Assembly (NCBI GenBank): GCA_964429695.1
Contig: CAYSCS010000101.1
Location: 1-64,000 of the forward strand
Direction of reading: 5' to 3'
Length of the DNA: 64,000 bases
From: CAYSCS01 sp964429695
Lineage (GTDB): Bacteria; Acidobacteriota; Aminicenantia; Aminicenantales; Aminicenantaceae
The notes beneath the pieces were generated by a model. That model was given only the letters and a program-made list of their open reading frames with translations, was not told the DNA's origin and did no database searches. Positions within the stretch are counted from its first letter, which is position 1, and each line of letters opens with the position of its first letter. The position numbers and the translations under genes are program-made. Below, piece after piece: positions 37,801-46,763 of this stretch.

Positions 37801-38583
37801 TCAGATAATCTTCGCCTCGTTATGCAAGTATTCGACAAGTTTTCGGGCTGCCTCCTGAGGTTCATCCTTGATTACCCTCCCTCCCTGCCTTGGTGGTGGA
37901 GACTCTAATTTCCTAAGTTCAAGTAGAGGCTGAACCTCTTCCTCTCTAAGTTCTAAATCCGCGAGAGAGATGATGGGGATTTCCTTTTTCTTAGCCAGCA
38001 TGATGCCCTTCAAGGTTTCATAGCGAGGTTCATTCAATCCTTTCTGGGCACTGATTACCGCCGGAAGCGAAAAAGCAACCTTTTCTAATGCTCCCTCAAT
38101 TTCGCGATGGGCGATTCCTCTTTCCCCCTCTATCTCAACTTTGGTGACCACCGTCACTTGCGGCAACTGGAGCAGCTCGGCGACCATCGCCGGAACCTGG
38201 GAGTTGTCAGCCCCCACAGATTGTTTTCCGAAGAAAAGCAAATTGAATTGAGGGAATTTTTTCTGAACCGTGCGTGCGATTATCCTTGCCACCCTCAACC
38301 CGTCATAAGACTCAGCCTTTGTATCTTTCACAAGCAGAGCCTCATCCACTCCCATCGCCAGACATTTCTTGAGCACCACGAGGGCTTCTTCTGGACCAAC
38401 CGAGACGGCGGTTACCTTCCCTCCTTTTGCCTCTCGGAGGCGAAGAGATTCTTCGACTGCATACTCATCGTAAGGACTGATGATGAAATTCAAGCCTTCT
38501 TCGATGATAGAATTTGTTTCATGATTTATGCGTATCTTTGCTTCAGTATCAGGAACCCTTTTTACAAAGACTATAATTTCCAA
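37801..38583 (-). CDS. etfB: Electron transfer flavoprotein subunit beta
   Basis: The 260-residue protein starts with TTG at 38583, 6 bases after AAGGAGG. The N-terminus, EIIVFVKRVPDTEAKIRIN, is typical of EtfB. The nucleotide-binding core contains FGKQSVGADNSQVPAMVAELL, and the C-terminal arm reaches over the alpha subunit. It forms a heterodimer with the EtfA encoded immediately downstream. The two genes form a simple operon. The nearest gene upstream is fabF, 411 bases away on the same strand. Confidence 0.95.
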   Translation of the reverse strand: MEIIVFVKRVPDTEAKIRINHETNSIIEEGLNFIISPYDEYAVEESLRLREAKGGKVTAVSVGPEEALVVLKKCLAMGVDEALLVKDTKAESYDGLRVARIIARTVQKKFPQFNLLFFGKQSVGADNSQVPAMVAELLQLPQVTVVTKVEIEGERGIAHREIEGALEKVAFSLPAVISAQKGLNEPRYETLKGIMLAKKKEIPIISLADLELREEEVQPLLELRKLESPPPRQGGRVIKDEPQEAARKLVEYLHNEAKII

Positions 38584-38994
38584 TTAGTCCTCCTTCCCTC
38601 AGGTTGTTAATTATTTTTTATATTCAAGAAAAGTCGCCATTCTTGAAAACATAAATAATATCTCACGAGCTCAAAAACTTCAATCATTAAAAACTTTCCT
38701 AAGGAAGCAATTAGAGGGGAGGGGTTCATTTCTTGCTTTTCCCTCTCCTCTCTTAGCCGGACTTAAGGTCCCCAGCGCCTTTCCGGAGTTTCAGCCATTC
38801 AATTCCCACGCTTAAGATATGGAGTGCTGAATAATACTCCCACACCATGAACGAAGATGGGTAGAGGGGAAAAGGAAGATGGATTACCTTTTCCTCAAGC
38901 TTGAGACTCTCTCCTTTTAAGAAGTAATCACCTTATGGAATTTATCCGCCTGAAACCTTTTCTTATCGCCAGAGCCTCTTAAAGCTAAAAGGCC
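38584..38994. other. Intergenic region between fabF and etfB
   Basis: There is no ORF of note. Purine and pyrimidine runs near 38712-38752 (GAGGGGAGGGG and CCCTCTCCTCTC) could pair imperfectly and might act as a weak terminator after fabF. No clear promoter for etfB was found. Confidence 0.35.
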
Positions 38995-40269
38995 TCATTC
39001 GCTGAATCTCTTCAAGAGAAGAGAGCCATTCGTCCCCCCAAATCCAAATGAATTGCTGAGGGCGTAGTTTATCTCCGCTTTCCTTGCCTTGTTGGGAACA
39101 TAATCCAGGTCACACTCGGGGTCAGGGTATTCATAGTTTATGGTGGGTGGCATGATTTGATATCTCATGCAGAGCGCCGAGATAGCAGTTTCAATCCCTC
39201 CCGCTGCTCCAAGAAGATGACCGGTCATTGATTTAGTTGAATTTACACCTATTTTATAGGCATGTTCCCCAAAAACACGCTTGATAGCCAGCGTCTCAAT
39301 CTTATCGTTATAAGGAGTTGAAGTCCCATGAGCATTGATATAATCAACCTCACTGGGGTCAACTCCTGCATCTTGAAGTGCCCAGCGCATCACATTCACA
39401 GCCCCTTCTCCGTCCAGGCAAGGAGCAGCCACATGATACGCATCCCCACTCATCCCGTAGCCCACAATTTCTGCATATATCTTTGCCCCGCGCTTCAAGG
39501 CAACTCTCAATTCCTCAAGAATCACAATACCTGCTCCCTCGCTCATGACGAAACCATCGCGCTTGGCATCAAAGGGTCGAGATGCCTTCTGAGGCTCATC
39601 ATTTCTTTCTGAAAGAGCTCTCATCGCACAAAAACCCGCCAGCCCCAGAGGAGTGATGGGAGCCTCTGCTCCTCCTGCAATCATCCTGTCTGCATCCCCC
39701 CTAGCAATTATTTTAAAAGAGTCGCCTATGGCATGGGTACCGGTGGTACATGCAGTGGCGGGGGAGGAATTGGGGCCCTTTGACCTGTACCTGATTGAAA
39801 TTTGCCCTGCAGCTTCGTTAATGATAGTAGAAACAAGAAAAAATGGAGAAACTCTTCCCGGACCCTTCTCCAGCAATACTTTATGATTCTCTTCGATTGA
39901 ACCTATTCCTCCTATTCCTGAGCCCACATAAACCCCGCACCTCTCCCCCTCAAGCATCTCCAGAGGAATCTCTGCGTCTTCTACCGCAAGCTGAGCCGCA
40001 GCAAGGGCATACTGGATGAAAAGATCCATCTTCTTAACTTCACGCCTATCAATAAACAGCAAGGGGTCAAAATCTTTAACCTCACCCGCAATCTTCGTCG
40101 GGAAATTGCTGACATCAAATCGAGAAATCAACCCGATTCCGCTTTCTCCTCTAAGAAGTGCCTCCCAGTTCTTCTCGTTTCCCACGCCCAAAGGAGAGAC
40201 CATCCCCACTCCAGTTATCACTACCCGTCGCGAGGAGAGATTTGTATGGGATGAAAGCGAGTTTCCCAT
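38995..40269 (-). CDS. fabF: Beta-ketoacyl-ACP synthase II
   Basis: The protein is 424 residues from the ATG at 40269; a TTG two codons upstream is less likely. Condensing-enzyme features are SRRVVITGVGMVSPLG near the N-terminus, the nucleophile Cys174 in TACTTGTHA, and the two histidines in NAHGTSTPYND and SMTGHLLGAAGG. The C-terminus, NSFGFGGTNGSLLLKRF, is standard. It elongates acyl-ACP with malonyl-ACP. A short N-terminal extension of about 12 residues precedes the conserved start region. It follows acpP by 15 bases and is the last gene of the lipid cluster. Confidence 0.96.
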   Translation of the reverse strand: MGNSLSSHTNLSSRRVVITGVGMVSPLGVGNEKNWEALLRGESGIGLISRFDVSNFPTKIAGEVKDFDPLLFIDRREVKKMDLFIQYALAAAQLAVEDAEIPLEMLEGERCGVYVGSGIGGIGSIEENHKVLLEKGPGRVSPFFLVSTIINEAAGQISIRYRSKGPNSSPATACTTGTHAIGDSFKIIARGDADRMIAGGAEAPITPLGLAGFCAMRALSERNDEPQKASRPFDAKRDGFVMSEGAGIVILEELRVALKRGAKIYAEIVGYGMSGDAYHVAAPCLDGEGAVNVMRWALQDAGVDPSEVDYINAHGTSTPYNDKIETLAIKRVFGEHAYKIGVNSTKSMTGHLLGAAGGIETAISALCMRYQIMPPTINYEYPDPECDLDYVPNKARKAEINYALSNSFGFGGTNGSLLLKRFSE

Positions 40270-40284
40270 TCTCAAAGGCCTTTC

Positions 40285-40533
40285 TTATTTCTTTGCGAGG
40301 CGCTCGAGAATATAATCCAAGGCTTTTCCGACTGTGGTCAGTTTTTCTGCATCTTCATCCGGGATATCAAGGTCAAATTCATCCTCCAGAGCCATGACGA
40401 GTTCCACTGTATCCAATGAATCAGCTCCTAAATCATCGATAAAAGAGGCATCTTCTGTGATTTGATCCTCATTGATGCTCAGCTTATCTGCAACAATCTC
40501 CTTCAATTTCTTAAGTAACTCGTCTCTTTCCAT
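40285..40533 (-). CDS. acpP: Acyl carrier protein
   Basis: The 82-residue acidic protein has the phosphopantetheine attachment motif GADSLDTVELVMALE, with Ser39 as the modified residue. AGGAGG lies just before the ATG. It sits between fabG and fabF, the common arrangement in bacterial fatty-acid clusters. Confidence 0.97.
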   Translation of the reverse strand: MERDELLKKLKEIVADKLSINEDQITEDASFIDDLGADSLDTVELVMALEDEFDLDIPDEDAEKLTTVGKALDYILERLAKK

Positions 40534-40579
40534 TTTTCCTCCTCTTAAGTAGGATTTTTATGAAAACATTCTTTGCAGG

Positions 40580-41320
40580 CTACATAAACATCCCACCATT
40601 GACGCTTATTACCTGCCCTGTGATGTAAGAAGCCTCTTCTGAAACAAGAAACTTGACCACATGGGCAACTTCCTCGGGCGTTCCGAATCTTTTCATGGGT
40701 ATCATCTCGACGAACATCTTTTTCACATTCTCTGGGAGAGACTCTGTCATTGAGGTAGAGATATATCCGGGAGCAATGGCGTTAACAGTAATTCCTCTCG
40801 ATGCCACCTCCCGGGCCAATGCTTTGGTGAATCCTATTAATCCGGCCTTAGAAGCGGCATAGTTTGACTGGCCTGGATTCCCCATCAAACCCACAACCGA
40901 AGAAATGTTGACAATTCGGCCAAAACGGCTGGAAAGCATGTGCCTTATGACCTCTCTAGAAAAATTGAAAGCCCCTTTCAGGTTGACACTTAAGACAGAA
41001 TCCCAGTCCTCCTCTTTCATCCTCACTAAGAGGCTATCTCTCGTGATACCCGCATTGTTTATCAAGTGGTCAATTCTCTTATGCTCCTTAAATATGCGTT
41101 CGACAACCTCCCTCACTCTGGGTGCAAGAGAAACATCAACAACATAACTGAAGGCTTCTCCTCCCTCGCCCCTTATTTCCTCGCAAACCTTGCGCAGCTT
41201 CTCTTCCTGGATATCAACTAAAGCCACCTTTGCCCCCTCCAGGACAAGCTCCTTGGCAATTGCTTCCCCGATTCCTTGAGAGGCTCCAGTGACGATAGAA
41301 ACTCTATCTTTTAGATTCAT
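40580..41320 (-). CDS. fabG: 3-oxoacyl-ACP reductase
   Basis: The short-chain dehydrogenase is 246 residues from the ATG at 41320, which immediately follows the plsX stop. An earlier in-frame start at 41341 would overlap plsX by 20 bases and adds only a basic leader. The NADPH-binding glycine motif is TGASQGIGEAIA at residues about 11-22. The NAG motif is LINNAGITRD, and the catalytic Ser, Tyr and Lys are in NISSVVGLMG and SNYAASKAG. It reduces 3-oxoacyl-ACP in each elongation round. The C-terminus, GQVISVNGGMFM, is typical. Confidence 0.96.
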   Translation of the reverse strand: MNLKDRVSIVTGASQGIGEAIAKELVLEGAKVALVDIQEEKLRKVCEEIRGEGGEAFSYVVDVSLAPRVREVVERIFKEHKRIDHLINNAGITRDSLLVRMKEEDWDSVLSVNLKGAFNFSREVIRHMLSSRFGRIVNISSVVGLMGNPGQSNYAASKAGLIGFTKALAREVASRGITVNAIAPGYISTSMTESLPENVKKMFVEMIPMKRFGTPEEVAHVVKFLVSEEASYITGQVISVNGGMFM

Positions 41321-41321
41321 C

Positions 41322-42335
41322 TTAAGCCTTAGCTTCAGCAAAATAAAAAGAAAATTTCCCTAATTCCTTTTCTATCTTCTCTTGGACCCTGTTCTTCACG
41401 AACTCACTCGCCAGTCTTATGGCGTTTTTTACTGCAGTTGAATTCGAACGGCCATGTCCAATTATGCACACTCCATTTATCCCCAGGAGTGGAGCTCCTC
41501 CGTACTCTGCATAGTTTATCTTCTTGTAAAGTCTTTTAAGGTTTCTTTTCATCAGGAAGAACCCAATTTTCGAGAGAAGGTCCTTCATCACTTCTGTGCG
41601 AGCCATCTTGTAGAGAGTGTCAATCACTCCTTCGCTTGCCTTAAGGGCAACATTTCCCGTAAATCCATCGCTGACGATGATGTCTGCTTTGCCCGAATAG
41701 AGGTCCTTGCCTTCAACATTTCCGATGAAATTTAAGGGGGAGGACTCTAGAAGTTCATAAGTTTCTCTCGTCAGCTCATTCCCCTTTGTGTCCTCCTCTC
41801 CGATGCTCATCAATCCGATTCGAGGGTTCTTCAAACCCAAGACACTTTCCATGAATATCTGCCCCATCACGGCAAACTGCACAAGATGATGAGGCTGGCA
41901 ATTGACACTTGCGCCTACATCGATGAGAAGTGTGGGATTCTTTAAAGATGGTACGAGGAGAGAAAGCCCCGGCTTTTCGATCCCCTTGAGCGAGCCGAGG
42001 ATTTTCTTTGAGATATAGACAACCGCCGCGGTATTTCCCATGCTAACAAAGGCCTCTGCCTCACCATCTTTGATGAGTTGCACGGCGACCCGGATTGAAG
42101 AACGTTGTTTTTTCCGGAAGGAAAGGATGCCTTCACCCATGCCGATGGCCTCTGCGGCATCGATGATGTCTACTTTCCCCTTGAACCGACCGAGCTTAGC
42201 GAACTCTTTCTTGATGAGTTTTTCCACACCGACGAGCAGGACTTCAATCTGGTATTCCTGAGATGCTTTGAGAGCCCCTTCCACTGTTACCTGGGGTGCG
42301 AAGTCTCCTCCCATCGCATCCAGAGCGATCCTCAT
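41322..42335 (-). CDS. plsX: Phosphate acyltransferase
   Basis: The 337-residue protein starts with MRIALDAMGGDFAPQVTVEG, the family signature, and contains SMGNTAAVVYISKKILG, PTLLIDVGASVNCQP and DGFTGNVALKASEG. PlsX makes acyl-phosphate from acyl-ACP for the PlsY step of phospholipid synthesis. In many bacteria fabH and fabD lie between plsX and fabG; here fabG follows directly, so those functions must be encoded elsewhere. It is 12 bases downstream of rpmF. Confidence 0.96.
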   Translation of the reverse strand: MRIALDAMGGDFAPQVTVEGALKASQEYQIEVLLVGVEKLIKKEFAKLGRFKGKVDIIDAAEAIGMGEGILSFRKKQRSSIRVAVQLIKDGEAEAFVSMGNTAAVVYISKKILGSLKGIEKPGLSLLVPSLKNPTLLIDVGASVNCQPHHLVQFAVMGQIFMESVLGLKNPRIGLMSIGEEDTKGNELTRETYELLESSPLNFIGNVEGKDLYSGKADIIVSDGFTGNVALKASEGVIDTLYKMARTEVMKDLLSKIGFFLMKRNLKRLYKKINYAEYGGAPLLGINGVCIIGHGRSNSTAVKNAIRLASEFVKNRVQEKIEKELGKFSFYFAEAKA

Positions 42336-42347
42336 GCCTTAACCCTT

Positions 42348-42530
42348 TTACTCTTCTGCGCCTTCAATAACCTGCCTCTCCTTATAAAATCCACACTCAG
42401 GGCAAGCACGGTGAGGCAATTTTGGATTCCCACAATTGGGGCAAATAGAGAGAGGGGGAATAGGTAGCGCATCATGCGCCCTTCTCTTCATTTTTCTTGA
42501 ATGAGAATGTCTTCGTTTAGGATTTGCCAT
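42348..42530 (-). CDS. rpmF: 50S ribosomal protein L32
   Basis: The 60-residue basic protein opens MANPKRRHSHSRKMKRRAHD and carries a zinc ribbon with CPNCGNPKLPHRACPEC. It follows yceD without a gap, the conserved yceD-rpmF-plsX order that couples a ribosomal protein to lipid synthesis genes. Confidence 0.97.
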   Translation of the reverse strand: MANPKRRHSHSRKMKRRAHDALPIPPLSICPNCGNPKLPHRACPECGFYKERQVIEGAEE

Positions 42531-43049
42531 TTAGTTTTTATCTCTCAGAAATATTTTAAGTTTTTGAAGCCGCGGATCCGAATCCTCTCTCAAGCAAGAG
42601 CATTCCCCGTTCCTTATTACCTTCCCGCATACTGGGCATATTCCCTGACATGTCTCAGAACAGAGCGGCTTGACGGGGAAAGTCAAGTTGAGTTGCTCCA
42701 GGACAATCTCTCTAATGTTTATGCTCCGATGGTAGTAGAAGAGCTTATTCATATCATCTTCTTCAAGTTGCTCCTTTAGAATATCGAACTCTTCAGGAAA
42801 ATAGACAAGATAGAAGCTAGAATCCACACGATATTCATAGGGAGAAAGGCAACGACTGCAGATGAAGCTCAGAGAAGTCTTAATCTTCCCTTTGACATGA
42901 ACCTCCTCCCCAACTTTTTTAACAGTGAGCTTTGCTGTCACAGGTTCAAAAAATACGGCACTTTCTTCGACTAAATCCACACTCAAAAACTCAAATTCCT
43001 TGGAAATCTCTAAGCCTTCTTTGGGCAATCTATCTACATCGATTATCAT
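42531..43049 (-). CDS. yceD: YceD/DUF177-family protein (23S rRNA accumulation protein)
   Basis: The protein is 172 residues from the ATG at 43049, preceded by GGAGAAGAAA. A TTG at 43061 would start inside that ribosome-binding site. The DUF177 region contains VKGKIKTSLSFICSRCLSPY and the later LNLTFPVKPLCSETCQGICP, with paired cysteines that probably bind a metal. YceD-family proteins are linked to large-subunit rRNA accumulation. It leads the yceD-rpmF-plsX-fabG-acpP-fabF series behind a consensus promoter. Confidence 0.92.
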   Translation of the reverse strand: MIIDVDRLPKEGLEISKEFEFLSVDLVEESAVFFEPVTAKLTVKKVGEEVHVKGKIKTSLSFICSRCLSPYEYRVDSSFYLVYFPEEFDILKEQLEEDDMNKLFYYHRSINIREIVLEQLNLTFPVKPLCSETCQGICPVCGKVIRNGECSCLREDSDPRLQKLKIFLRDKN

Positions 43050-43076
43050 TTTCTTCTCCAAAAAATAAGTTTCTCT

Positions 43077-43104
43077 ATTATATCATCTTAACTTCCTTTG
43101 TCAA
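43077..43104 (-). promoter_or_regulatory. Consensus sigma-70 promoter of the yceD-rpmF-plsX-fab cluster
   Basis: On the minus strand a perfect TTGACA (43104-43099), a 16-base spacer and a perfect TATAAT (43082-43077) precede yceD. The leader is about 21 bases and contains a ribosome-binding site. This is the strongest promoter in the window, fitting a constitutive growth operon. Confidence 0.9.
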
Positions 43105-43320
43105 TCTTGGAACCTCATTTAGGCATAGCCATGGCTCTAAATGCAAGCTAATTTAGAAAGGCTCTTTTCCAGCTCAGTTGATAAAAACTCATAGGGAAAA
43201 AGGAAAAGAAATACATTTCTTTGTTTAATCTTATCTTTCATTCTTCAGCTTATATCGCGACCCTTATTTCTAAGGTTTCTTCAATGATATCTTCTAATCC
43301 CTGGTGCGAAGACTAACTTT

Positions 43321-43350
43321 TTATCAATTATCAACTTATCAATTATCAAC
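43321..43350. repeat. Perfect 15-bp tandem duplication
   Basis: TTATCAATTATCAAC occurs twice in direct succession (43321-43335 and 43336-43350). Each unit itself contains two TATCAA-like steps. No coding role is visible. Confidence 0.9.
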
Positions 43351-43581
43351 TAATCTGGAGATGAACTTTAGAATTAAATAACTTTAAGTAAGCATATAGG
43401 TGACCCGCGAGGAATTAACCCCATTTCTCAATTTATGGCTTCAAGTTTATGCGCTCTTATTGTGACTAAAAAGATATTTTCAGGAAACTAAAAATGGATT
43501 CAACTCCGTCAAGTTCATTAGAGAGGTGTTCTCATTATTAATTTCCCTGCAAAACTCCTCAGCCAAAGTCTCTCTCGAGGC

Positions 43582-43601
43582 TTTCTGATCATTTCTGATC
43601 A
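43582..43601. repeat. Perfect 10-bp tandem duplication
   Basis: TTTCTGATCA occurs twice in direct succession. It lies 230 bases from the 15-bp duplication in the same gene-free region. Confidence 0.85.
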
Positions 43602-44127
43602 TTAATATCCTAGATTCTCTAATTTTGCTAACATAAAATCGCGATGAGACTTTCTTTGTAAATCAAGGCTATATTTCTTAAAAGATTTGGGTCTGGGTTT
43701 CACATTCTGTTTTCCAGAAAATGAGCATTCGGGCTCTGCTTCACGTTAAGGAATGATAATTAAGGGAATGTTCCTTATTTCAATTTGTGCCACGTTTCCG
43801 GTTTGAGAAAATACTCGGGAAAGGTTTGGGCGATCCCGAATTGGAGCTTCACATTCATTTTGTCAAAGTCAATTATTCTCTAAAAAAGGTAAGAGGAGAC
43901 GCAGAATATCAACATTTGAAAAAAGATTGCTTTGCTTCAATTATGCAATCATGGGTGGGCTTCTTCGAATAAATTGAAAAGATTTTTAAAGAAAAGGCTT
44001 AATTCAGGGCAAGCTCATTGACTAAGAGCATAAAGTAGACAAAAATAGGCAAATGCTCATCACTCATAAATTAAAACTAAATTTTTTTATATCTTATTAG
44101 GACTTTATATTTATAATTTATTCCCCT

Positions 44128-44178
44128 CTGACTAAATCTCCGCTTCGAGCTTTTAGAGCAGGGGCTTTTTTTAGTCAG
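44128..44178 (-). terminator. Hairpin after the thioesterase gene (possible terminator)
   Basis: CTGACTAAA (44128-44136) and TTTAGTCAG (44170-44178) form a perfect 9-bp stem around a 33-base interior. It begins 3 bases after the thioesterase stop on the minus strand. The long loop and the lack of a strong U-run leave its function uncertain. Confidence 0.4.
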
Positions 44179-44180
44179 GA

Positions 44181-44624
44181 TTAATCCCTCTCCTCAGAGA
44201 TTGAGAGGCAAATGGCTCTTACAGCCTCAGGAAGCGCCTTGATTTTACGCTCCTTGTAATCGAAGCAGACAATGCCTGTCTCTGCCAGGGCTATCGGTTT
44301 ATTGTCTGAAATTCGGGTCACGCGGAAAAAGACGCGGAAACTGCTCCGAGTGGGTTCTCCCGCAGCAACCTCAAATTTAAGGACATCCCCAGCAAAGGCT
44401 TCGCCCTGATAGACTATGGCTGCATCTCCCATGGTAGTAGATACTCCGCCACAATTCATCTCAGTGAATCCATACCCAGCAAGAAACTGGGTGCGTGCCT
44501 CATGGAGAAGCGAGAGAAGCGCATCGTTGCCCAGATGTCCTCCATAATTCAAATCGGTTATGCGGATTCTGATCTCCGTACTAAAAGAATAATGAGGGAG
44601 GGGTTTTAGTTTAATTCTTGGCAT
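44181..44624 (-). CDS. Acyl-CoA thioesterase (hotdog fold, 4HBT-like)
   Basis: The 147-residue protein has the single hotdog-fold layout of 4-hydroxybenzoyl-CoA thioesterases. It contains IRITDLNYGGHLGNDALLSL, where the conserved position after the metal-independent Asp is the catalytic region, then LLHEARTQFLAGYGF on the long helix and the strand GDVLKFEVAAGEPTRSSF. It would hydrolyse acyl-CoA esters; chain specificity is unknown. It is a single gene with its own promoter, whose -10 box ends 9 bases before the ATG. No Shine-Dalgarno sequence is present. Confidence 0.85.
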   Translation of the reverse strand: MPRIKLKPLPHYSFSTEIRIRITDLNYGGHLGNDALLSLLHEARTQFLAGYGFTEMNCGGVSTTMGDAAIVYQGEAFAGDVLKFEVAAGEPTRSSFRVFFRVTRISDNKPIALAETGIVCFDYKERKIKALPEAVRAICLSISEERD

Positions 44625-44633
44625 AGCAACCCT

Positions 44634-44662
44634 TATTTACCAAGGATGAGATAAATTTTCAA
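44634..44662 (-). promoter_or_regulatory. Thioesterase promoter, leaderless-type
   Basis: On the minus strand TTGAAA (44662-44657), an exact 17-base spacer and TAAATA (44639-44634) precede the ATG at 44624. A start about 7 bases after the -10 box would leave a leader of 3 bases or fewer. Confidence 0.65.
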
Positions 44663-45967
44663 CCTGGACTGAAAACTAGATTTAGATTCGATTGAGTTCA
44701 ATATTCAAGCATGGGTATCCTTATTTCCTTAAGGCTTTTAACCCCAACGTCATAATCATACTCCGGCACTGTTCATATTCTTCGAAGACCTTAATGCGCT
44801 GTTTCTGCCATAAGAAAAATTATCTTTCTTTTCTCCTCCCATGTGCTTATTACGATAAGAGTGATGCTCTTTATTCGAATGATAATCTTTTTTAATCCTA
44901 GCGTAGAGAGTAGAATAGCGCTCAACATAAACCTTGACTTAAGGCTTTTTGAAGGATTCATCTCTCCAAAGCAACTTTGAGGAGCCAAAATGAAAACTCA
45001 AAAAAACGACTTTGAATGCTGACTAGCACAAAAAAATATTTGTTCAGCATTCTGGCGCTGACATTCACCATTAGTTTACCGAAGTCCCTCTCTCATCGTC
45101 ACCCTCACCCCTACAACCTACAGGTGATCCCTTGTTAGACATTGCAAAGGCAGGAATGTATGAGGAGGAATCAACCTGTTTTCTATGATGGGAGGAGAGC
45201 CCCAAGCAACTCTGGCCAGCACATAGAAAAAAACATTTATGATTTCACGGCTTTTTATATTTGATGCGTGTACTCCCAAGCTCCTCCCTCCTCTTTTATG
45301 TAAAAAACAAAAACTGGTCATAATGGCTTCAGCCACAATTACCATCTCTCGCAGGAGAAGATGGAGAGAAGATTTCCTCAAGAAGAGAACCCCAAGACTG
45401 CAGCCAGGCTCTAACCTTTTCGAGTTCTATTCGAGCGAAGCTATCCTGCTCAGTTCTCCCCAATTCTTTCTTCCTTTCCAGGGCTATCTCCGGCATCAAC
45501 TCCGAAAGTATGAATCCGGCTCTTTGGCCGAAGAGGAAGTTCAGAGAGGATAACATCGGCCTTTTACTTCCTATAGAATTAAATTGAGGAGGACCTATGA
45601 ATTATTGAAGAGGAAAGGAGAATAGGTTTTACTCTCTCAATAAACTGAATAAAAGAATATAAATCTTCAAGGACAACATAAATTTAAAATAATCCTTCTT
45701 CCTGAAGAAACTTTGATAGATATTGCTCTTATTCCAGATGAAAAAATTTATTCCTTGATAATCAATTCAGAAAATCATGATCCTGCCCAATTCTCAAGGA
45801 AAAATGATTAAAAATAAGCTTAAAAAGAATCCAACTCACCTGGGCGCCTGAGGCTCAGAAGATTCAAGGAGTGGAGAAGGAATCCTGGCTGGAGAGATGG
45901 ATAAACCTTCAATTCATTTGATCACAATAACTCCTCTGTCTTCCCCCTCTAACTTTCTCCTCTTCTA
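44663..45967. other. Gene-free region before tatD, possibly with eroded coding remnants
   Basis: About 1.3 kb. Several frames of 60-100 codons exist on both strands (for example 45118-45381 and 45329-45556 on the minus strand), but none has a recognisable domain, start signal or family. A plus-strand frame around 45667-45808 reads FKIILLPEETLIDIALIP and then stops; it could be a remnant. I do not support any gene here. Confidence 0.4.
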
Positions 45968-45996
45968 TTGACAGAAGAAGTTTCATCAGATATTAA
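45968..45996 (+). promoter_or_regulatory. tatD promoter with very short leader
   Basis: TTGACA (45968-45973), a 17-base spacer and TATTAA (45991-45996) end 14 bases before the ATG at 46011. The predicted leader is about 8 bases and contains no Shine-Dalgarno sequence. Confidence 0.65.
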
Positions 45997-46010
45997 TCAT
46001 CTAAAGAAAA

Positions 46011-46763
46011 ATGGAGACTTTGGGTTTGATCGATGTTCATGCCCACCTTGAGGAACTACCTGACCTTGCTAAGGATATAAAAGAGGCAAAAGAAGCGGGC
46101 GTCATCGCCATCATTGGCGTCGGGAGTGGGCTTGAATCAAATAAAAAAATCCTCGAAATTGCAAAGACAAATCCAAATTATATTTTTCCAGCTTTAGGCT
46201 ATCATCCCTGGGAAATAAATGAAGAAGAAGTAAAAGAAAATCTTCTTTTCCTCCGTTCTCATATTCATGAATGTATTGCCCTGGGTGAGGTTGGGTTAGA
46301 TTACAAGACCAAGGTTAAGAAAGAACTGCAGAGTAAAGTTTTCAATGAAATCCTCGATATGGCTTTTGAATTTAATAAACCTGTTATTATTCACTCTCGA
46401 TATTCCCATGAGAAGACACTGAGAATGGTTGAGGAGAAGGGAGTTCGGCAAGCAGTTTTTCACTGGTATACCGGGCCTTCTGAGTTGCTCGCCGAGATTC
46501 TATCTAGAGGCTATTTCATTTCAGCCACCCCTGCCCTTGCCTACAGCCCTCCCCATCAGGAAGCCATCAAAAAAACTCCCCTAGAAAAAATTTTGCTGGA
46601 GACTGACTCGCCCGTCTCGTATCAAGGAAGGGAATCAAGACCTAAAGATGTGAGAATTACCCTTGAGCTAGTCTCCTCTCTCAAAGGGATTGATCTTCAA
46701 ACTGTTCAAAGACAGACAAACATTAATGCCACTCAATTCTTCAAGCTCCCCTTTATTACCTAA
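46011..46763 (+). CDS. tatD: TatD-family metal-dependent nuclease
   Basis: The 250-residue TIM-barrel hydrolase has the metal-binding start LIDVHAHLEEL, then FPALGYHPWEI, the ALGEVGLDYK glutamate motif, KPVIIHSRYSHEKT, VFHWYTGPSELL and the closing EKILLETDSPVSYQGRES. These are the ordered TatD/YcfH signatures. Family members are divalent-metal deoxyribonucleases or 3'-5' exonucleases linked to DNA repair or turnover. The usual genomic partner metG is not adjacent. It stands alone between gene-free stretches, with its own short-leader promoter. Confidence 0.92.
   Translation: METLGLIDVHAHLEELPDLAKDIKEAKEAGVIAIIGVGSGLESNKKILEIAKTNPNYIFPALGYHPWEINEEEVKENLLFLRSHIHECIALGEVGLDYKTKVKKELQSKVFNEILDMAFEFNKPVIIHSRYSHEKTLRMVEEKGVRQAVFHWYTGPSELLAEILSRGYFISATPALAYSPPHQEAIKKTPLEKILLETDSPVSYQGRESRPKDVRITLELVSSLKGIDLQTVQRQTNINATQFFKLPFIT

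Larger units (their letters stand above)
43105..44127. other. Gene-free region between yceD and the thioesterase gene
   Basis: About 1 kb without a recognisable gene. It contains two short perfect tandem duplications (annotated separately) and scattered AT-rich sequence. A 61-residue frame at 43787-43972 has no family similarity or start signal that I can see. Confidence 0.45.

Noticed and set aside
45118..45556. Two overlapping minus-strand frames before tatD
   Set aside because: No domain, start signal or family pattern could be recognised; composition resembles the surrounding non-coding sequence.
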